DNA from: Lentzea nigeriaca
Lineage (GTDB): Bacteria; Actinomycetota; Actinomycetes; Mycobacteriales; Pseudonocardiaceae
Reading direction: 5' to 3'
DNA: 64,000 nt
NCBI RefSeq assembly: GCF_016907955.1
Contig: NZ_JAFBCX010000003.1
Span: 186,001-250,000 of the forward strand
Each line of letters begins with the position of its first letter. The stretch's first letter is position 1. The notes beneath the pieces are model-generated. The model made no database searches, was not told the origin of the DNA, and was given only the letters and a program-made list of their open reading frames with translations. A program made the translations under genes and the position numbers. Positions 42,092 through 50,461 of the stretch are shown here, piece by piece.

Positions 42092-44848
42092 GTGGCGATC
42101 GAGCTGCGGGTGCTCGGGCAGGTCGAGCTGCGGATCGACGGCCGGCTGGTGGAGGTTGGTCACGCGCGGCAGCGGTGCGTGCTGGCGGTGCTCCTGGTGG
42201 AGGCGAACCGGGTGGTCACGGTGGAGCAACTGCTGGACCGCGTCTGGGGGGACCGGTTGCCGTACAAGGCACGGAGGGTGGCCAGCAACTACGCCTCACG
42301 GCTGCGGCGTGTGCTGGCGGGCGAAGCCTCGATCGTGCGGCAGGGCGGTGGGTACGTCCTGCGAGTGGATCCGGAAGTGGTGGACCTGCACCGCTTCCGC
42401 ATGCTCGTGGAACAGGCGCGTGGAAGTGATGACGAACGGGCGCTGGCGTTGCTCGAGGAGGCAGCGGGACTGTGGCGCGGCGAGGCGTTCGAAGGGCTGG
42501 ACACGCCGTGGATCACCGCGGTCCGCGAAGGCCTGGCGCGCGAACGGTTCGCCGTTGACGTCGACCGCGTGGACCTGGCGCTCGCGCGGGGCAGGCACGC
42601 GGAGTTGTGCGCGGAGCTCGCCGAGCGAGCGGACGCGCATCCGCTGGACGAACGGGTCGCCGGCCAGCTGATGCTCGCCTTGTACCGCAACGGTCGCCAG
42701 GCCGAGGCATTCCTGCGGTTCGAGAGCATCCGTGCCCGGCTCGCCGACGAGGTGGGTGCCGATCCGGGGCCCGAGTTGCGGGAGCTGCACCGGCGAATCC
42801 TGGACACCGACCCCGTTCTCGGTCCCACCGCGATGGTGGACGCGCCACAGCAACTGCCCGCGCCACCGGTGTTCACGGGCCGTGCCGCCGAGCTGATGCT
42901 GCTGGACGAGACGCTGGCCGCCACGGCCGGCCCGGTGCTGATCTCGGCGATCGGCGGGACGGGCGGGATCGGCAAGACGTGGCTCGCGTTGGCGTGGGCG
43001 CACCGCCACCTGGACCGGTTTCCCGACGGGCAGCTGTTCGTGGATCTGCACGGGTTCAGCCCCACGCAGGAGCCGATGGCTCCGGCCGTGGCGGTGCGCG
43101 GGTTTCTCGACGCCCTCGGAGTCGACCCCGGCCGCGTTCCGGCCGACCTGGACGCACAGGCCGCGCTGTACCGGAGTCTGGTCGCCGGGAAGCGGATTCT
43201 GGTGATGCTGGACAACGCCGCCACCGCCGAGCAGGTCGTCCCGTTGTTGCCGGGCAGTCCGACCTGCACCGTGCTCGTGACCGGCCGCGCCCTGCTGCCC
43301 TCGCTGATCGACCGGCACGGCGCCCGCCACCTGCGACTGGACGTCCTGGACCGCGCCGAGGCGAGTGCCCTGCTGGCCGCACGCCTCGGCGCGAACCGTG
43401 TCGCCGCCGAGCCTGACGCCGTCGACGATCTGGTCGAGTTGTGCGGGGGTCATCCGCTGGCGTTGTCGATCACCGCCCGCGACGCAGCCACGCGTCCCGG
43501 CCTCCCGCTGGCCGAAGTCGCCGCCGAGCTGCGTGAGCTGGGGCTGGAGATGCTCGACCACGGCAGCGACCCCGCGGCGAGCCTGCCCGCCGTGCTGTCG
43601 TGGTCCCTGCGCCGACTGACCGACGAACACCGCACCGTGTTCGGGCTGCTGGGCATCGCCCCCGGCCCCGACATCAGCTTGCCCGCCGCGATCTCCCTCA
43701 CCGACCTGCCACCGGCCCGCGCCCGCAAAGCGTTGTCGGCGTTGGAGGAAGCATCTCTGCTCGAACGGCGCCCCGGCGGCCGCTACGTGATGCACGACCT
43801 GGTCCGCGCTTACGCCGCCACCACCGTCGACGACCTTCCCGCCGACGTGTGGAAGACAGCCCTGACCCGCGTGATGGACTTCCACCTGCACACCGCGTTG
43901 GCCGCCGCCCGCCTCCTGGAACCCCATCGCCAACTCCTGCAACCCGGCTCGCCCGCTCCGGACGTCCACCCCCTTCCCCTCCCCGACAGCGCGGCCGCGA
44001 TGGCCTGGATGCAGGCCGAACACCCCACGCTCCTGGCGACCCAGCGCGCCGCCGTCGCCCACGGCCGCCATCACGTCGTCTGGCACCTCGCCCAGGCACT
44101 TGACGCCCTCCACTTCCGGCGGGGACGCCTGCGCGACGCGGTGACGACGTGGCAGGCCGCGCTGGACGCCGCCGTCCACCTGCCCGACCCGGCCACCCGC
44201 ATCCGCGCCCACCGGCTCCTCGGCCGCGCCCATGCCCAGCTGGGTCAGCACGAAGAGTCCTCCAGGCACCTCGACCAGGCTCTCGCCTTGGCCGTGCGCG
44301 ACCACAACGCCGTGGAACAGGCATACACCCACCTGGTGCTCGCGTCGGCCGGCGAACAACGAGGGGACTACCGACAGGCCCTGGACCACGCCCGACACGC
44401 CCTCGCCCTCCTCCGCACGCTCGGCCTGCCGGTGTGGGAAGCCGTCGCTCTCAACGCGGTGGGCTGGCTCGCCGCGCGCCTGGGCGACTTCGACACCGCC
44501 CGCGACCAGTGCCACGCCGCCCTCGTCCTGTACCGGCGCCACCACGACCGCGGCGGTGAGGCGGCCACTTTGGACAGTCTCGGCTTCATCGCCGACCACA
44601 CCGGCGACCACCGCCGTGCCGTCGACCACTACCACCAGGCCCTCGCCCTCCTCCGCACGCTGGGCCACACCTATGACGTCGCGGACACGCTCGACAAGCT
44701 CGGCCACGCCCACTCCGCTCTCGGCCAACCCGACCAGGCCCGCGCGGCGTGGAAGGAAGCCCTGGAGCTGTACCGGGAACAAGGCCGCAGCACCGATGCC
44801 GAACGGGTCCATCAGCAGCTCGACGCACCCGTCGCCCCGGAGCGTTGA
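42092..44848 (+). CDS. AfsR-like SARP regulator with NB-ARC ATPase and TPR repeats
   Basis: This 918-residue regulator has an OmpR-like winged helix (about 1-95), a bacterial transcriptional activation domain (BTAD, about 96-245), an NB-ARC ATPase (from about 265; Walker A GGTGGIGKT near 288) and C-terminal TPRs (about 640-918), including two near-copies of ALALLRTLG. This is the AfsR/DnrI architecture of pathway or global activators of secondary metabolism. I chose GTG 42092 for its GGGGAGGTGGG. It is divergent from a secreted protein gene. It may act on the PKS or P450-RiPP operons in this window, but its targets cannot be read. Confidence 0.88.
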   Translation: MAIELRVLGQVELRIDGRLVEVGHARQRCVLAVLLVEANRVVTVEQLLDRVWGDRLPYKARRVASNYASRLRRVLAGEASIVRQGGGYVLRVDPEVVDLHRFRMLVEQARGSDDERALALLEEAAGLWRGEAFEGLDTPWITAVREGLARERFAVDVDRVDLALARGRHAELCAELAERADAHPLDERVAGQLMLALYRNGRQAEAFLRFESIRARLADEVGADPGPELRELHRRILDTDPVLGPTAMVDAPQQLPAPPVFTGRAAELMLLDETLAATAGPVLISAIGGTGGIGKTWLALAWAHRHLDRFPDGQLFVDLHGFSPTQEPMAPAVAVRGFLDALGVDPGRVPADLDAQAALYRSLVAGKRILVMLDNAATAEQVVPLLPGSPTCTVLVTGRALLPSLIDRHGARHLRLDVLDRAEASALLAARLGANRVAAEPDAVDDLVELCGGHPLALSITARDAATRPGLPLAEVAAELRELGLEMLDHGSDPAASLPAVLSWSLRRLTDEHRTVFGLLGIAPGPDISLPAAISLTDLPPARARKALSALEEASLLERRPGGRYVMHDLVRAYAATTVDDLPADVWKTALTRVMDFHLHTALAAARLLEPHRQLLQPGSPAPDVHPLPLPDSAAAMAWMQAEHPTLLATQRAAVAHGRHHVVWHLAQALDALHFRRGRLRDAVTTWQAALDAAVHLPDPATRIRAHRLLGRAHAQLGQHEESSRHLDQALALAVRDHNAVEQAYTHLVLASAGEQRGDYRQALDHARHALALLRTLGLPVWEAVALNAVGWLAARLGDFDTARDQCHAALVLYRRHHDRGGEAATLDSLGFIADHTGDHRRAVDHYHQALALLRTLGHTYDVADTLDKLGHAHSALGQPDQARAAWKEALELYREQGRSTDAERVHQQLDAPVAPER

Positions 44849-44894
44849 CCCGTCGGCAACGTGCGGACCTGGGGCCCGTGGTCCGCGGTCGAGA

Positions 44895-44991
44895 TCGCCT
44901 CAATCCAGGATGACCGTCCGATGCGGCACACATGTCCGACAGCGAGTTGCCGGAGGTCCTTGAACTCCTTGCCCAGCACGGAAGTGCACAT
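44895..44991 (-). pseudogene. Deletion remnant of an AlkC/AlkD-like repair gene
   Basis: Reading the minus strand from ATG 44991 gives MCTSVLGKEFKDL, nearly the start of the repair gene at 21029 (STSALRKEFKDI). It then jumps directly to sequence matching its residues around SVGNSLSDISKTHPDL. At the DNA level about 32 of 36 bases match in the first part (44956-44992) and 19 of 21 in the second (44932-44952), so about 150 codons are missing between them. The rest is frame-shifted. It is a scar of a second copy, whether duplicated locally or acquired separately. Confidence 0.7.
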
Positions 44992-45107
44992 GCTGCGTGC
45001 CGGACAACGGCAGGGGCAGCAGCACCGGCCGGCCTATGCGACCGGTCCGGCACAACCGCGTTCATCAACGCCTGCGCGATACCCGCGTCAGGTGTCGGAT
45101 TCCGTCG

Positions 45108-46367
45108 TCAGGCTGACGCGACTCGTCCCCTGACCACCTCGCGTGGCAGCTCCACACCGCGCTCGCCCGCCCACACCAGCGCACGTGCCAGCGAGGACTC
45201 TCCCGTGAGCGTGGCGGCAGCAGGAGTCATCGAGCACCGCCGCCACTGCGAGGCGTTCAGCGCGAGGTAGTCGACCTTGGGCAACGACTCGATGTCCACC
45301 TCTGCCTTGGACACGTCGAGCACGCGCAGGTTCGGCAGCGGGGGCAAGCCGACGAACGGGCCGTCGACCACCAGAGCGGTCAGGGTCTCGCACGCCGGCA
45401 GTTCGACCTCATAGCCGCTCACTTCGAGCCGTTCCAGCGGCAGGTGGGCGAGGGCACTGAGACGAACGGACCCGCCCCGCACGATTCTGAGCTGCCGCAA
45501 CGAGGTCAGCCGGGCGAGCAGGCCGAAGTCGAAGTCGCCGGGTTCGCGGACGGTGACCGTCTGCAGGGTCTGTGGCAGCGCCGCCACGCCGGTCGGCCCG
45601 TAGTCCGCCACGTCGAAGTGGTCCTCCAACCCCTCGGTGCCGGGGTAGGAGTCCGGCAGCGCAAGGCCCGCCACGGAGGCGGCCAGGTAGGTCAGCGGTC
45701 CCTCACCCGCGAGCTGGATCACCTGGCCGGCCCGTCCGGCGGGGCCGGGTGCGAGGTCGACGCACAGCATGTCACCCCAGTCGTTGTAGCCGATGGGCAC
45801 CCACAGCGGGTGAAAGCGCACGGTCCGCACGGCGTTCGGAGGTCCTGCGTAGAGCACGGGCTGTTCCCATTCGCGCGGGTCCTCCCCTTCCGTCGCGATG
45901 TACATCTGCCACGTCAGAAGGATGTCGTCGGGCGAGTACAGGCAGATGTCGTCGTCGACCTTCGCGCGGCCCGCGTACAGCGCGTGCACCTCCGGGGGCA
46001 GCGACACCCCGATCGCGGCCTCCACCTCGGTCAGCGTCGACACCTCGTGCCTGGCCGGGCGCTGATGTGGCTTGAGCAGGACGGTGTACGTGGGTGGGAG
46101 GTAGGACATGCCCTGGATGACGTCCCTGGTGACGAGGGCTTCGAACGTGCCGTCCGCGTCGACCCTCATCTCGAACTCGGCCGGCCGGTCGTGGCCCACC
46201 TGGCGCAGGCTCGCCAGCGGCGAGAACGCGTCCTGTTCGGACGGTCCGGCCGTGAGCCGGTGGGTGCCCCCGCCCCCGCTGCAGGAGGCCCTCAGGGTCA
46301 GGAAGTCGAAGCCGGGTTCGACTGTGGTGATGAGTTCGTGCGCGACAGCCGCCAGCTCCGCCTGCAT
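45108..46367 (-). CDS. SMI1/KNR4 (SUKH) family protein with leucine-rich C-terminus
   Basis: This 419-residue protein has a central SUKH-type domain (about 105-235; EVEAAIGVSLPPEVHALYAG, PLWVPIGYNDWGDMLCVDLAPG). An N-terminal DUF-like beta region precedes it, and a C-terminal stretch has leucine-rich-repeat-like segments (LARLTSLRQLRIVRGG, LAHLPLERLEVSGYEVELP). SUKH proteins often act as immunity proteins to polymorphic toxins. It begins 28 bases after the second P450 stop with a CAGGAG site, so it may be the last gene of the P450-RiPP operon, but it could be an unrelated immunity or housekeeping gene. Confidence 0.75.
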   Translation of the reverse strand: MQAELAAVAHELITTVEPGFDFLTLRASCSGGGGTHRLTAGPSEQDAFSPLASLRQVGHDRPAEFEMRVDADGTFEALVTRDVIQGMSYLPPTYTVLLKPHQRPARHEVSTLTEVEAAIGVSLPPEVHALYAGRAKVDDDICLYSPDDILLTWQMYIATEGEDPREWEQPVLYAGPPNAVRTVRFHPLWVPIGYNDWGDMLCVDLAPGPAGRAGQVIQLAGEGPLTYLAASVAGLALPDSYPGTEGLEDHFDVADYGPTGVAALPQTLQTVTVREPGDFDFGLLARLTSLRQLRIVRGGSVRLSALAHLPLERLEVSGYEVELPACETLTALVVDGPFVGLPPLPNLRVLDVSKAEVDIESLPKVDYLALNASQWRRCSMTPAAATLTGESSLARALVWAGERGVELPREVVRGRVASA

Positions 46368-46395
46368 GGTGATCTCCTGAACTGGATCCGGAAGA

Positions 46396-47631
46396 TCACA
46401 CCTTAGGGTTCGTCCGGCCCCGGATGGACACTCGGCCGTCGAACCCGAGTGGCAGCGGGACCGGGCCTATCGCCATCGTCGGTGTGGCCGGCCGTGACAG
46501 TTCGATTCGGTAGGTGGTGCACAGCAGGCGGCACAGCAGCACCAGCTGGCACAGGCCGAGCCCGGCGCCGACGCAGGCGGTCGGCGCCCAGCCGAACGGC
46601 ACGTAGTGCTGAGCGCCCGCGGGACCGTGGGGTGCGCCGGGCAGCCAGCGGTCGGGGTCGAACACCTCCGGGTCCCGCCAGTGTCTCGGGTCCTGGTGCA
46701 CCATCGCGGGGCTGAGCACGAAGTGCTGGCCCACGTCGAGGTCGTGGCCCGCCACGCGCATCGGGGTGCGGACGCTGCGGGTCAGCATCGTCGGCGAGGT
46801 CCAGCGGCGCAGCACCTCCTTCACGAACCGGTGCGTCACCGGTGCGCAGCGGGTGCCGGAGCGATACAGCTCGGCGGTGCCGGCCGAGGCGAACTCGGCG
46901 GCGAGGCGATCTGCCCAGTCGGGGCGGTTGACCAGCTCGTACATGACACAGGCCGCGGCCGCGCCCGGCGGGCCGGCGATGGCGGTCAGCACGGCGGTGA
47001 CGGCGTCGACGGCGCGGTCCATGCCGAGCTCGCCCAGCAGAGCGGCGATCGGCTGGGTGAGGTCCGTCCGCGCGGCGGTGGTGTCACGGGACCGGCGCCG
47101 CAGTGCGCGGCGGACCACCAGGCCCGCCTTGACCTGGATCGACACCGGCCGCCACGACCGCCACCACGGCGGGTCTTCCTCGGCCTCGCCCATCAGTCTC
47201 GCCAGTTTCGCGATCGCGTCCTCGGTGATCTTCGCACTGTCCGCGGAGGAGAGACCGTCGAGCACGATAGGGAGCAGGGAGCGGAAACTGACCTCGTGCC
47301 CGAGCCACGGCAGGTTCAGCAGCTCGCCTGTCCGTGCGCGCAGCAGTGAGTCCATCCGCGCATCCAGCGCCGCCAGGCCTTCTTCACCCGAGAGCGTGCG
47401 GAGCTGAGCCATCCAGGCCGACCGCACGCGCTTCCAGGACACCGGTGTGCTCCGCCGGCGCAGCAGGAGGTCGAGCAGGCGGTCGGGCAGGGTGAGGTCG
47501 GCGTAGTTGTCGGTGTTGGCGCGGGCGGCCGCATCGGCGTCGAACACCATGAGCTGCCGCTCCGTCTGCCAGAACACGCCGCCCGCGGCCGCGCTCGGCC
47601 CACGCAGGTCGCGCAGCACATCCGTGTCCAT
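46396..47631 (-). CDS. Cytochrome P450, second of the RiPP operon
   Basis: This 411-residue P450 has the haem-ligand motif FGWAPTACVGAG with C353 and the ExxR in KEVLRRWT. The I-helix reads AGPPGAAAA instead of the usual (A/G)Gx(D/E)T, so the acid-alcohol pair used in normal oxygen activation is missing. P450s that crosslink aromatic side chains of peptides are often atypical. The gene lies 61 bases downstream of the precursor gene, beyond a hairpin, with CTGGAG before ATG 47631. I infer that it installs a carbon-carbon or carbon-hetero crosslink in the precursor. Confidence 0.85.
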   Translation of the reverse strand: MDTDVLRDLRGPSAAAGGVFWQTERQLMVFDADAAARANTDNYADLTLPDRLLDLLLRRRSTPVSWKRVRSAWMAQLRTLSGEEGLAALDARMDSLLRARTGELLNLPWLGHEVSFRSLLPIVLDGLSSADSAKITEDAIAKLARLMGEAEEDPPWWRSWRPVSIQVKAGLVVRRALRRRSRDTTAARTDLTQPIAALLGELGMDRAVDAVTAVLTAIAGPPGAAAACVMYELVNRPDWADRLAAEFASAGTAELYRSGTRCAPVTHRFVKEVLRRWTSPTMLTRSVRTPMRVAGHDLDVGQHFVLSPAMVHQDPRHWRDPEVFDPDRWLPGAPHGPAGAQHYVPFGWAPTACVGAGLGLCQLVLLCRLLCTTYRIELSRPATPTMAIGPVPLPLGFDGRVSIRGRTNPKV

Positions 47632-47651
47632 CGCTCACTCCAGTCGCCGTG

Positions 47652-47686
47652 GGCGGGGAGCGGTCCCGGTGGGGTCGCTCCCCGCC
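47652..47686 (-). terminator. Hairpin between precursor and second P450 genes
   Basis: GGCGGGGAGCG (47652-47662) pairs perfectly with 47676-47686 across a 13-base loop. It lies just after the precursor stop on the minus strand. Such hairpins in RiPP operons can cap precursor-rich transcripts, letting only some polymerases read into the enzyme gene. It could also be a simple terminator with separate P450 expression. Confidence 0.65.
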
Positions 47687-47692
47687 GGTCTG

Positions 47693-47782
47693 TCAGATGT
47701 GGTGGTACAGGTACCAGCGGTACTGGCGGTCGGACTTGCGGATGTTCAGCGCGGACAGAGCGGCGCGGAAGATCTTCGACAC
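47693..47782 (-). CDS. Putative P450-modified RiPP precursor peptide (29 residues)
   Basis: This tiny gene starts at GTG 47782, 15 bases after the first P450 stop, and has an almost perfect ribosome site (GGGGAGGTGATT). It encodes 29 residues: a basic amphipathic leader (about 1-20, with FRAALSALN and RKSD) and an aromatic C-terminus YRWYLYHHI (21-29). Such Trp/Tyr/His-rich tails are the substrates of peptide-crosslinking P450s in the biarylitide, cittilin and atropopeptide (tryptorubin) families. It sits between two P450 genes with no other reading frame to explain the strong ribosome site. The exact core length and any protease are unknown; no maturation protease is nearby. Confidence 0.75.
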   Translation of the reverse strand: MSKIFRAALSALNIRKSDRQYRWYLYHHI

Positions 47783-47797
47783 TGGAATCACCTCCCC

Positions 47798-48913
47798 TCA
47801 GGCGGAAACCGGTTCCAGCCGCAGGTGGAACCGCGGGGGCGCGAGCGCCGCCGAGACCTGGGGCCTGGAAGAAGGTGCGGCGACGTCGAGCCGGTAGGCC
47901 GAGGTGATCAGCCCGACGAGCGTCTCCGCCACCGTGGTCGCGACACCGGCACCGGTGCAGGCGTGCGGTCCCCAGCCGAACGGGATGAACGCCTCCTGCC
48001 CTGCGCCGGAAGCCCACCGGCCGGGGCGGAACTCGTCCGGTTCGCTCCAGTGGGAGGGATCCCTGTGCACGAGGTAGCTGCAGACGACGACCTCGTCGCC
48101 CGGCTTCGCGGTGACCGCGGCGAGCCGGTGCTCCCGGTTGGGTGTTCGGCCGAACTGCCACGCCACGGGCCACAGTCGCAAGGCTTCGCGCACCACCCAC
48201 GAGGGGTGCACCGGCTCGGACTCCGCCGTGCCCACGAGGTAGATCGACCAGCCGAGCAGGAAACCGACCGAGCCGGCGACCGCGAAGAGGCAGGAGAGGA
48301 ACACCTCGGCGAGGTCGGGGTCCGGCGTGCCCTCGGCCGCCGCGAGTGCGACTACGTCCAGCAGGTCGGCCGGCTCGGCCCTCCGACGAGCGCGCCGGAC
48401 AGCGAGCTCCGCGCACAGGGTCCGCGACACACGGGTGCGGAACCGGTGGCGGGCGAGCCAGGACCAGCGGTCACGTGCCCCGGCCAGCACGGCCCGTTCG
48501 ACGACCTGGTCGACCGTCTCGCGCAAGGCGGCCGAAGGGGCGTCACCGATCAGTGCCGGGCGGAAGTGCTCGTACACGAGGCGGTTTCCCGCGTCCGGCC
48601 AGTCGCTGGAGGGTGTCAGCCCGGCGACGATAGCCGGGAGCTCGTGCGCGTGGTCGGCGATGTGCCGCCGCAGCAGCACCCGTGCGGTCCGGCCGATCTC
48701 GACCTGCGCGGACCGGGGTGCGAACATTCCCGTCCTGATCCGGAAAAAGTCGGAATGCTCCCGGAAAAGATCGTCGTTGTTCGCCAGTATTTCTTTCGCC
48801 AGCACCGGATCTGACACATAGATCTCACCCCGGCTCTTGGTGAAAACGGAGCCATGATCGCTGCGGAGTTTCCTTAGTGCGGCCAGTGGATCGGAGTCCG
48901 GACCGAGTGCCAC
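47798..48913 (-). CDS. Cytochrome P450, first of the RiPP operon
   Basis: This 371-residue P450 is slightly short. The haem motif is FGWGPHACTGAG with C319, and the ExxR is in REALRLWPV. The I-helix segment AVAGSVGFLLGW lacks the conserved acid-threonine pair, as in its partner P450. It starts at GTG 48913 after a GAGGGGA site and leads the operon, about 45 bases behind a sigma-70-like promoter. With the precursor gene beginning 15 bases after its stop, joint action on that peptide is likely. Confidence 0.85.
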   Translation of the reverse strand: MALGPDSDPLAALRKLRSDHGSVFTKSRGEIYVSDPVLAKEILANNDDLFREHSDFFRIRTGMFAPRSAQVEIGRTARVLLRRHIADHAHELPAIVAGLTPSSDWPDAGNRLVYEHFRPALIGDAPSAALRETVDQVVERAVLAGARDRWSWLARHRFRTRVSRTLCAELAVRRARRRAEPADLLDVVALAAAEGTPDPDLAEVFLSCLFAVAGSVGFLLGWSIYLVGTAESEPVHPSWVVREALRLWPVAWQFGRTPNREHRLAAVTAKPGDEVVVCSYLVHRDPSHWSEPDEFRPGRWASGAGQEAFIPFGWGPHACTGAGVATTVAETLVGLITSAYRLDVAAPSSRPQVSAALAPPRFHLRLEPVSA

Positions 48914-48957
48914 CTTCGCTCCCCTCGAAGGAAGCCAGCGGGGAAGAACAGAAGGTC

Positions 48958-48986
48958 AGCTAACCGCTGCCACGAAGAGGCGTCAA
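48958..48986 (-). promoter_or_regulatory. Sigma-70-like promoter of the P450-RiPP operon
   Basis: On the minus strand TTGACG (48981-48986) and TTAGCT (48958-48963) are 17 bases apart, a good housekeeping-type promoter. It lies about 45 bases upstream of the first P450 start. A small AT-rich palindrome (GAATATTATTC, 49024-49034) just upstream could be an operator. Confidence 0.5.
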
Positions 48987-49100
48987 CACTCCGAACGGCG
49001 CCATACAGATCTGCGAGTGCATGGAATATTATTCACGGCCTGGAATCCGGCACCGGCAGCGCATGACGGCGGGCGTCTCGTCCGGGGCCGACTCGCCCGG

Positions 49101-50441
49101 TCAGTGCCGCGGCCAGCGCTCGTGGTGGTCGTCGATGCGGAACTCGTGGGCGTGCCGGTACACGCCACCCGCGAGCACCGCGTCGTGCAGGTGGTCGTGG
49201 CCGGCGTCGAGGTCGCAGTGCTCGTGTTCGACCACCGCTGGGTCGTGCCGCGGCCACAGCCGGAGCGCGGTCAGCGCACCTGCCGCGGCGATCACGCCGA
49301 GCACGAGGAACGCGGCGGTCGTGGTCATCGTGCTCGCGATCCAGCCCGCCAGCGGGTAGCAGAGCAGCCAGCAGGCGTGCGACAGCGCGAAGTCGGCGGC
49401 GAAGAGGGCGGGCCGGTCCTCCGAGTGAGCTGACCGGCGCAGCAGCCGCGCACCGGGAGTCAGCGCGAACGAGCACCCGGCGCCGATCAACGCCCAGACC
49501 ACCAGAAGCGCGGGCCAGTGCCAGGCGTCGAGCAGCGAGGCGAACGTCGCGCCGACGAGCAGCGAAGCGGACAACGCCGGCACAGCGCGCAGCACCACGG
49601 CCCGGTCGGACACGCGGTCGAGGAGTTCGGGCAGCACCAGGGCGGCGGCCAGGGAGCCGACGCCGTTGAACGCCAGCGCGACGGCGACGTCGGTAGTGCC
49701 GCGATCGAGCACGTCGCGGACGTAGGCGACGGTGTTCACCAGGACCATCGACCCGGCCGCCGCCGCGGCGAGGTGCACCGCCAGCAGGCCGCGCAGCCGG
49801 GGTGTGGCGAGGTAGATGCGGATGCCTCTGGTGGTCGCGGCGTAGAGGCTTCCCCTGCGGCTAACCGGTTTCGGGCGCGGCACGGCGGTCGAGACCACGA
49901 GCAGCGCGGACGCCGCGAAGCCCAGTGCGGTGCCGAGGAACAGGTTGCCCGAGCTCGTCAGCGCCAGCAGTGCCGCCGCCAGCGCCGGGCTGAGCAGGCC
50001 TTCGAGGTCGTAGGCCATCCGCGAGAGCGTGACGGCTCGCGTGTAGTCGCGTTCGCCGGGCAGCACGTCCGGGATCGTGGCCTGGAAGATCGGGGTGAAC
50101 GCCGCTGACGCCGCCTGCAGCACGAAGATCAGGACGTAGACCTGCCACACCTGGTCCACCCACGGCAGCGCCACCGCGACCCCGGCCCTGACCAGGTCCA
50201 GGGTCACCAGGACGGCTCGCCGCGGCAGCGCGCCGAGCAACGCGGCCGCGATCGGCGCCACGCTGACGTAGGCGACCATCTTGATCGCCAGCGCCGTGCC
50301 GAGGACCGCGCCCGCGTCCGCGCCGGCGAGGTCGTAGGCCAGCAGCCCCAGCGCGACGGTCGCCAGACCGGTCCCCGTGAGAGCCACGACGTGTGCGCCG
50401 AACAGGTGGCGGTACGTGCGATTGCGCAGGACGGCGAGCAT
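49101..50441 (-). CDS. MFS metal exporter with His-rich C-terminal tail
   Basis: This roughly 446-residue major facilitator has about 12 membrane segments and a cytoplasmic C-terminal tail of about 48 residues with eleven histidines (for example HEHCDLDAGHDHLHD and HAHEFRIDDHHERW). His-rich tails are typical of zinc, nickel or cobalt exporters. ATG 50441 lies 7 bases after a TATAGT element, which suggests a leaderless transcript; GTG 50450 is an alternative start but overlaps that element. The divergent ArsR-family gene 20 bases away supports metal-induced export. It is not co-transcribed with the P450 operon, which has its own promoter. Confidence 0.85.
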   Translation of the reverse strand: MLAVLRNRTYRHLFGAHVVALTGTGLATVALGLLAYDLAGADAGAVLGTALAIKMVAYVSVAPIAAALLGALPRRAVLVTLDLVRAGVAVALPWVDQVWQVYVLIFVLQAASAAFTPIFQATIPDVLPGERDYTRAVTLSRMAYDLEGLLSPALAAALLALTSSGNLFLGTALGFAASALLVVSTAVPRPKPVSRRGSLYAATTRGIRIYLATPRLRGLLAVHLAAAAAGSMVLVNTVAYVRDVLDRGTTDVAVALAFNGVGSLAAALVLPELLDRVSDRAVVLRAVPALSASLLVGATFASLLDAWHWPALLVVWALIGAGCSFALTPGARLLRRSAHSEDRPALFAADFALSHACWLLCYPLAGWIASTMTTTAAFLVLGVIAAAGALTALRLWPRHDPAVVEHEHCDLDAGHDHLHDAVLAGGVYRHAHEFRIDDHHERWPRH

Positions 50442-50448
50442 GCGTGGC

Positions 50449-50461
50449 ACTATATGTGCTC
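50449..50461. promoter_or_regulatory. Shared divergent leaderless promoter centre
   Basis: The sequence CACTATATG provides a -10-like TATATG facing right, 5 bases before the ArsR-family start at 50462. On the other strand it provides TATAGT facing left, 7 bases before ATG 50441. No ribosome site precedes either gene, and leaderless mRNAs are common in actinobacteria. One repressor bound here would control both genes. Confidence 0.5.

Noticed and set aside
42092..44848. Repeated ALALLRTLG DNA segments as mobile repeats
   Set aside because: They are TPR units of one protein, in frame and of helical length.
44932..45270. Open frame of 112 codons after the AfsR-like gene
   Set aside because: It runs antisense over the AlkC-like remnant and the end of the SUKH gene, and its composition does not look like a real protein.
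47693..47782. Idea that the 29-codon frame is only a translational coupler
   Set aside because: It has its own near-perfect ribosome site, lies 61 bases and a hairpin before the next gene, and has a strongly aromatic tail; a coupler would overlap the next start.
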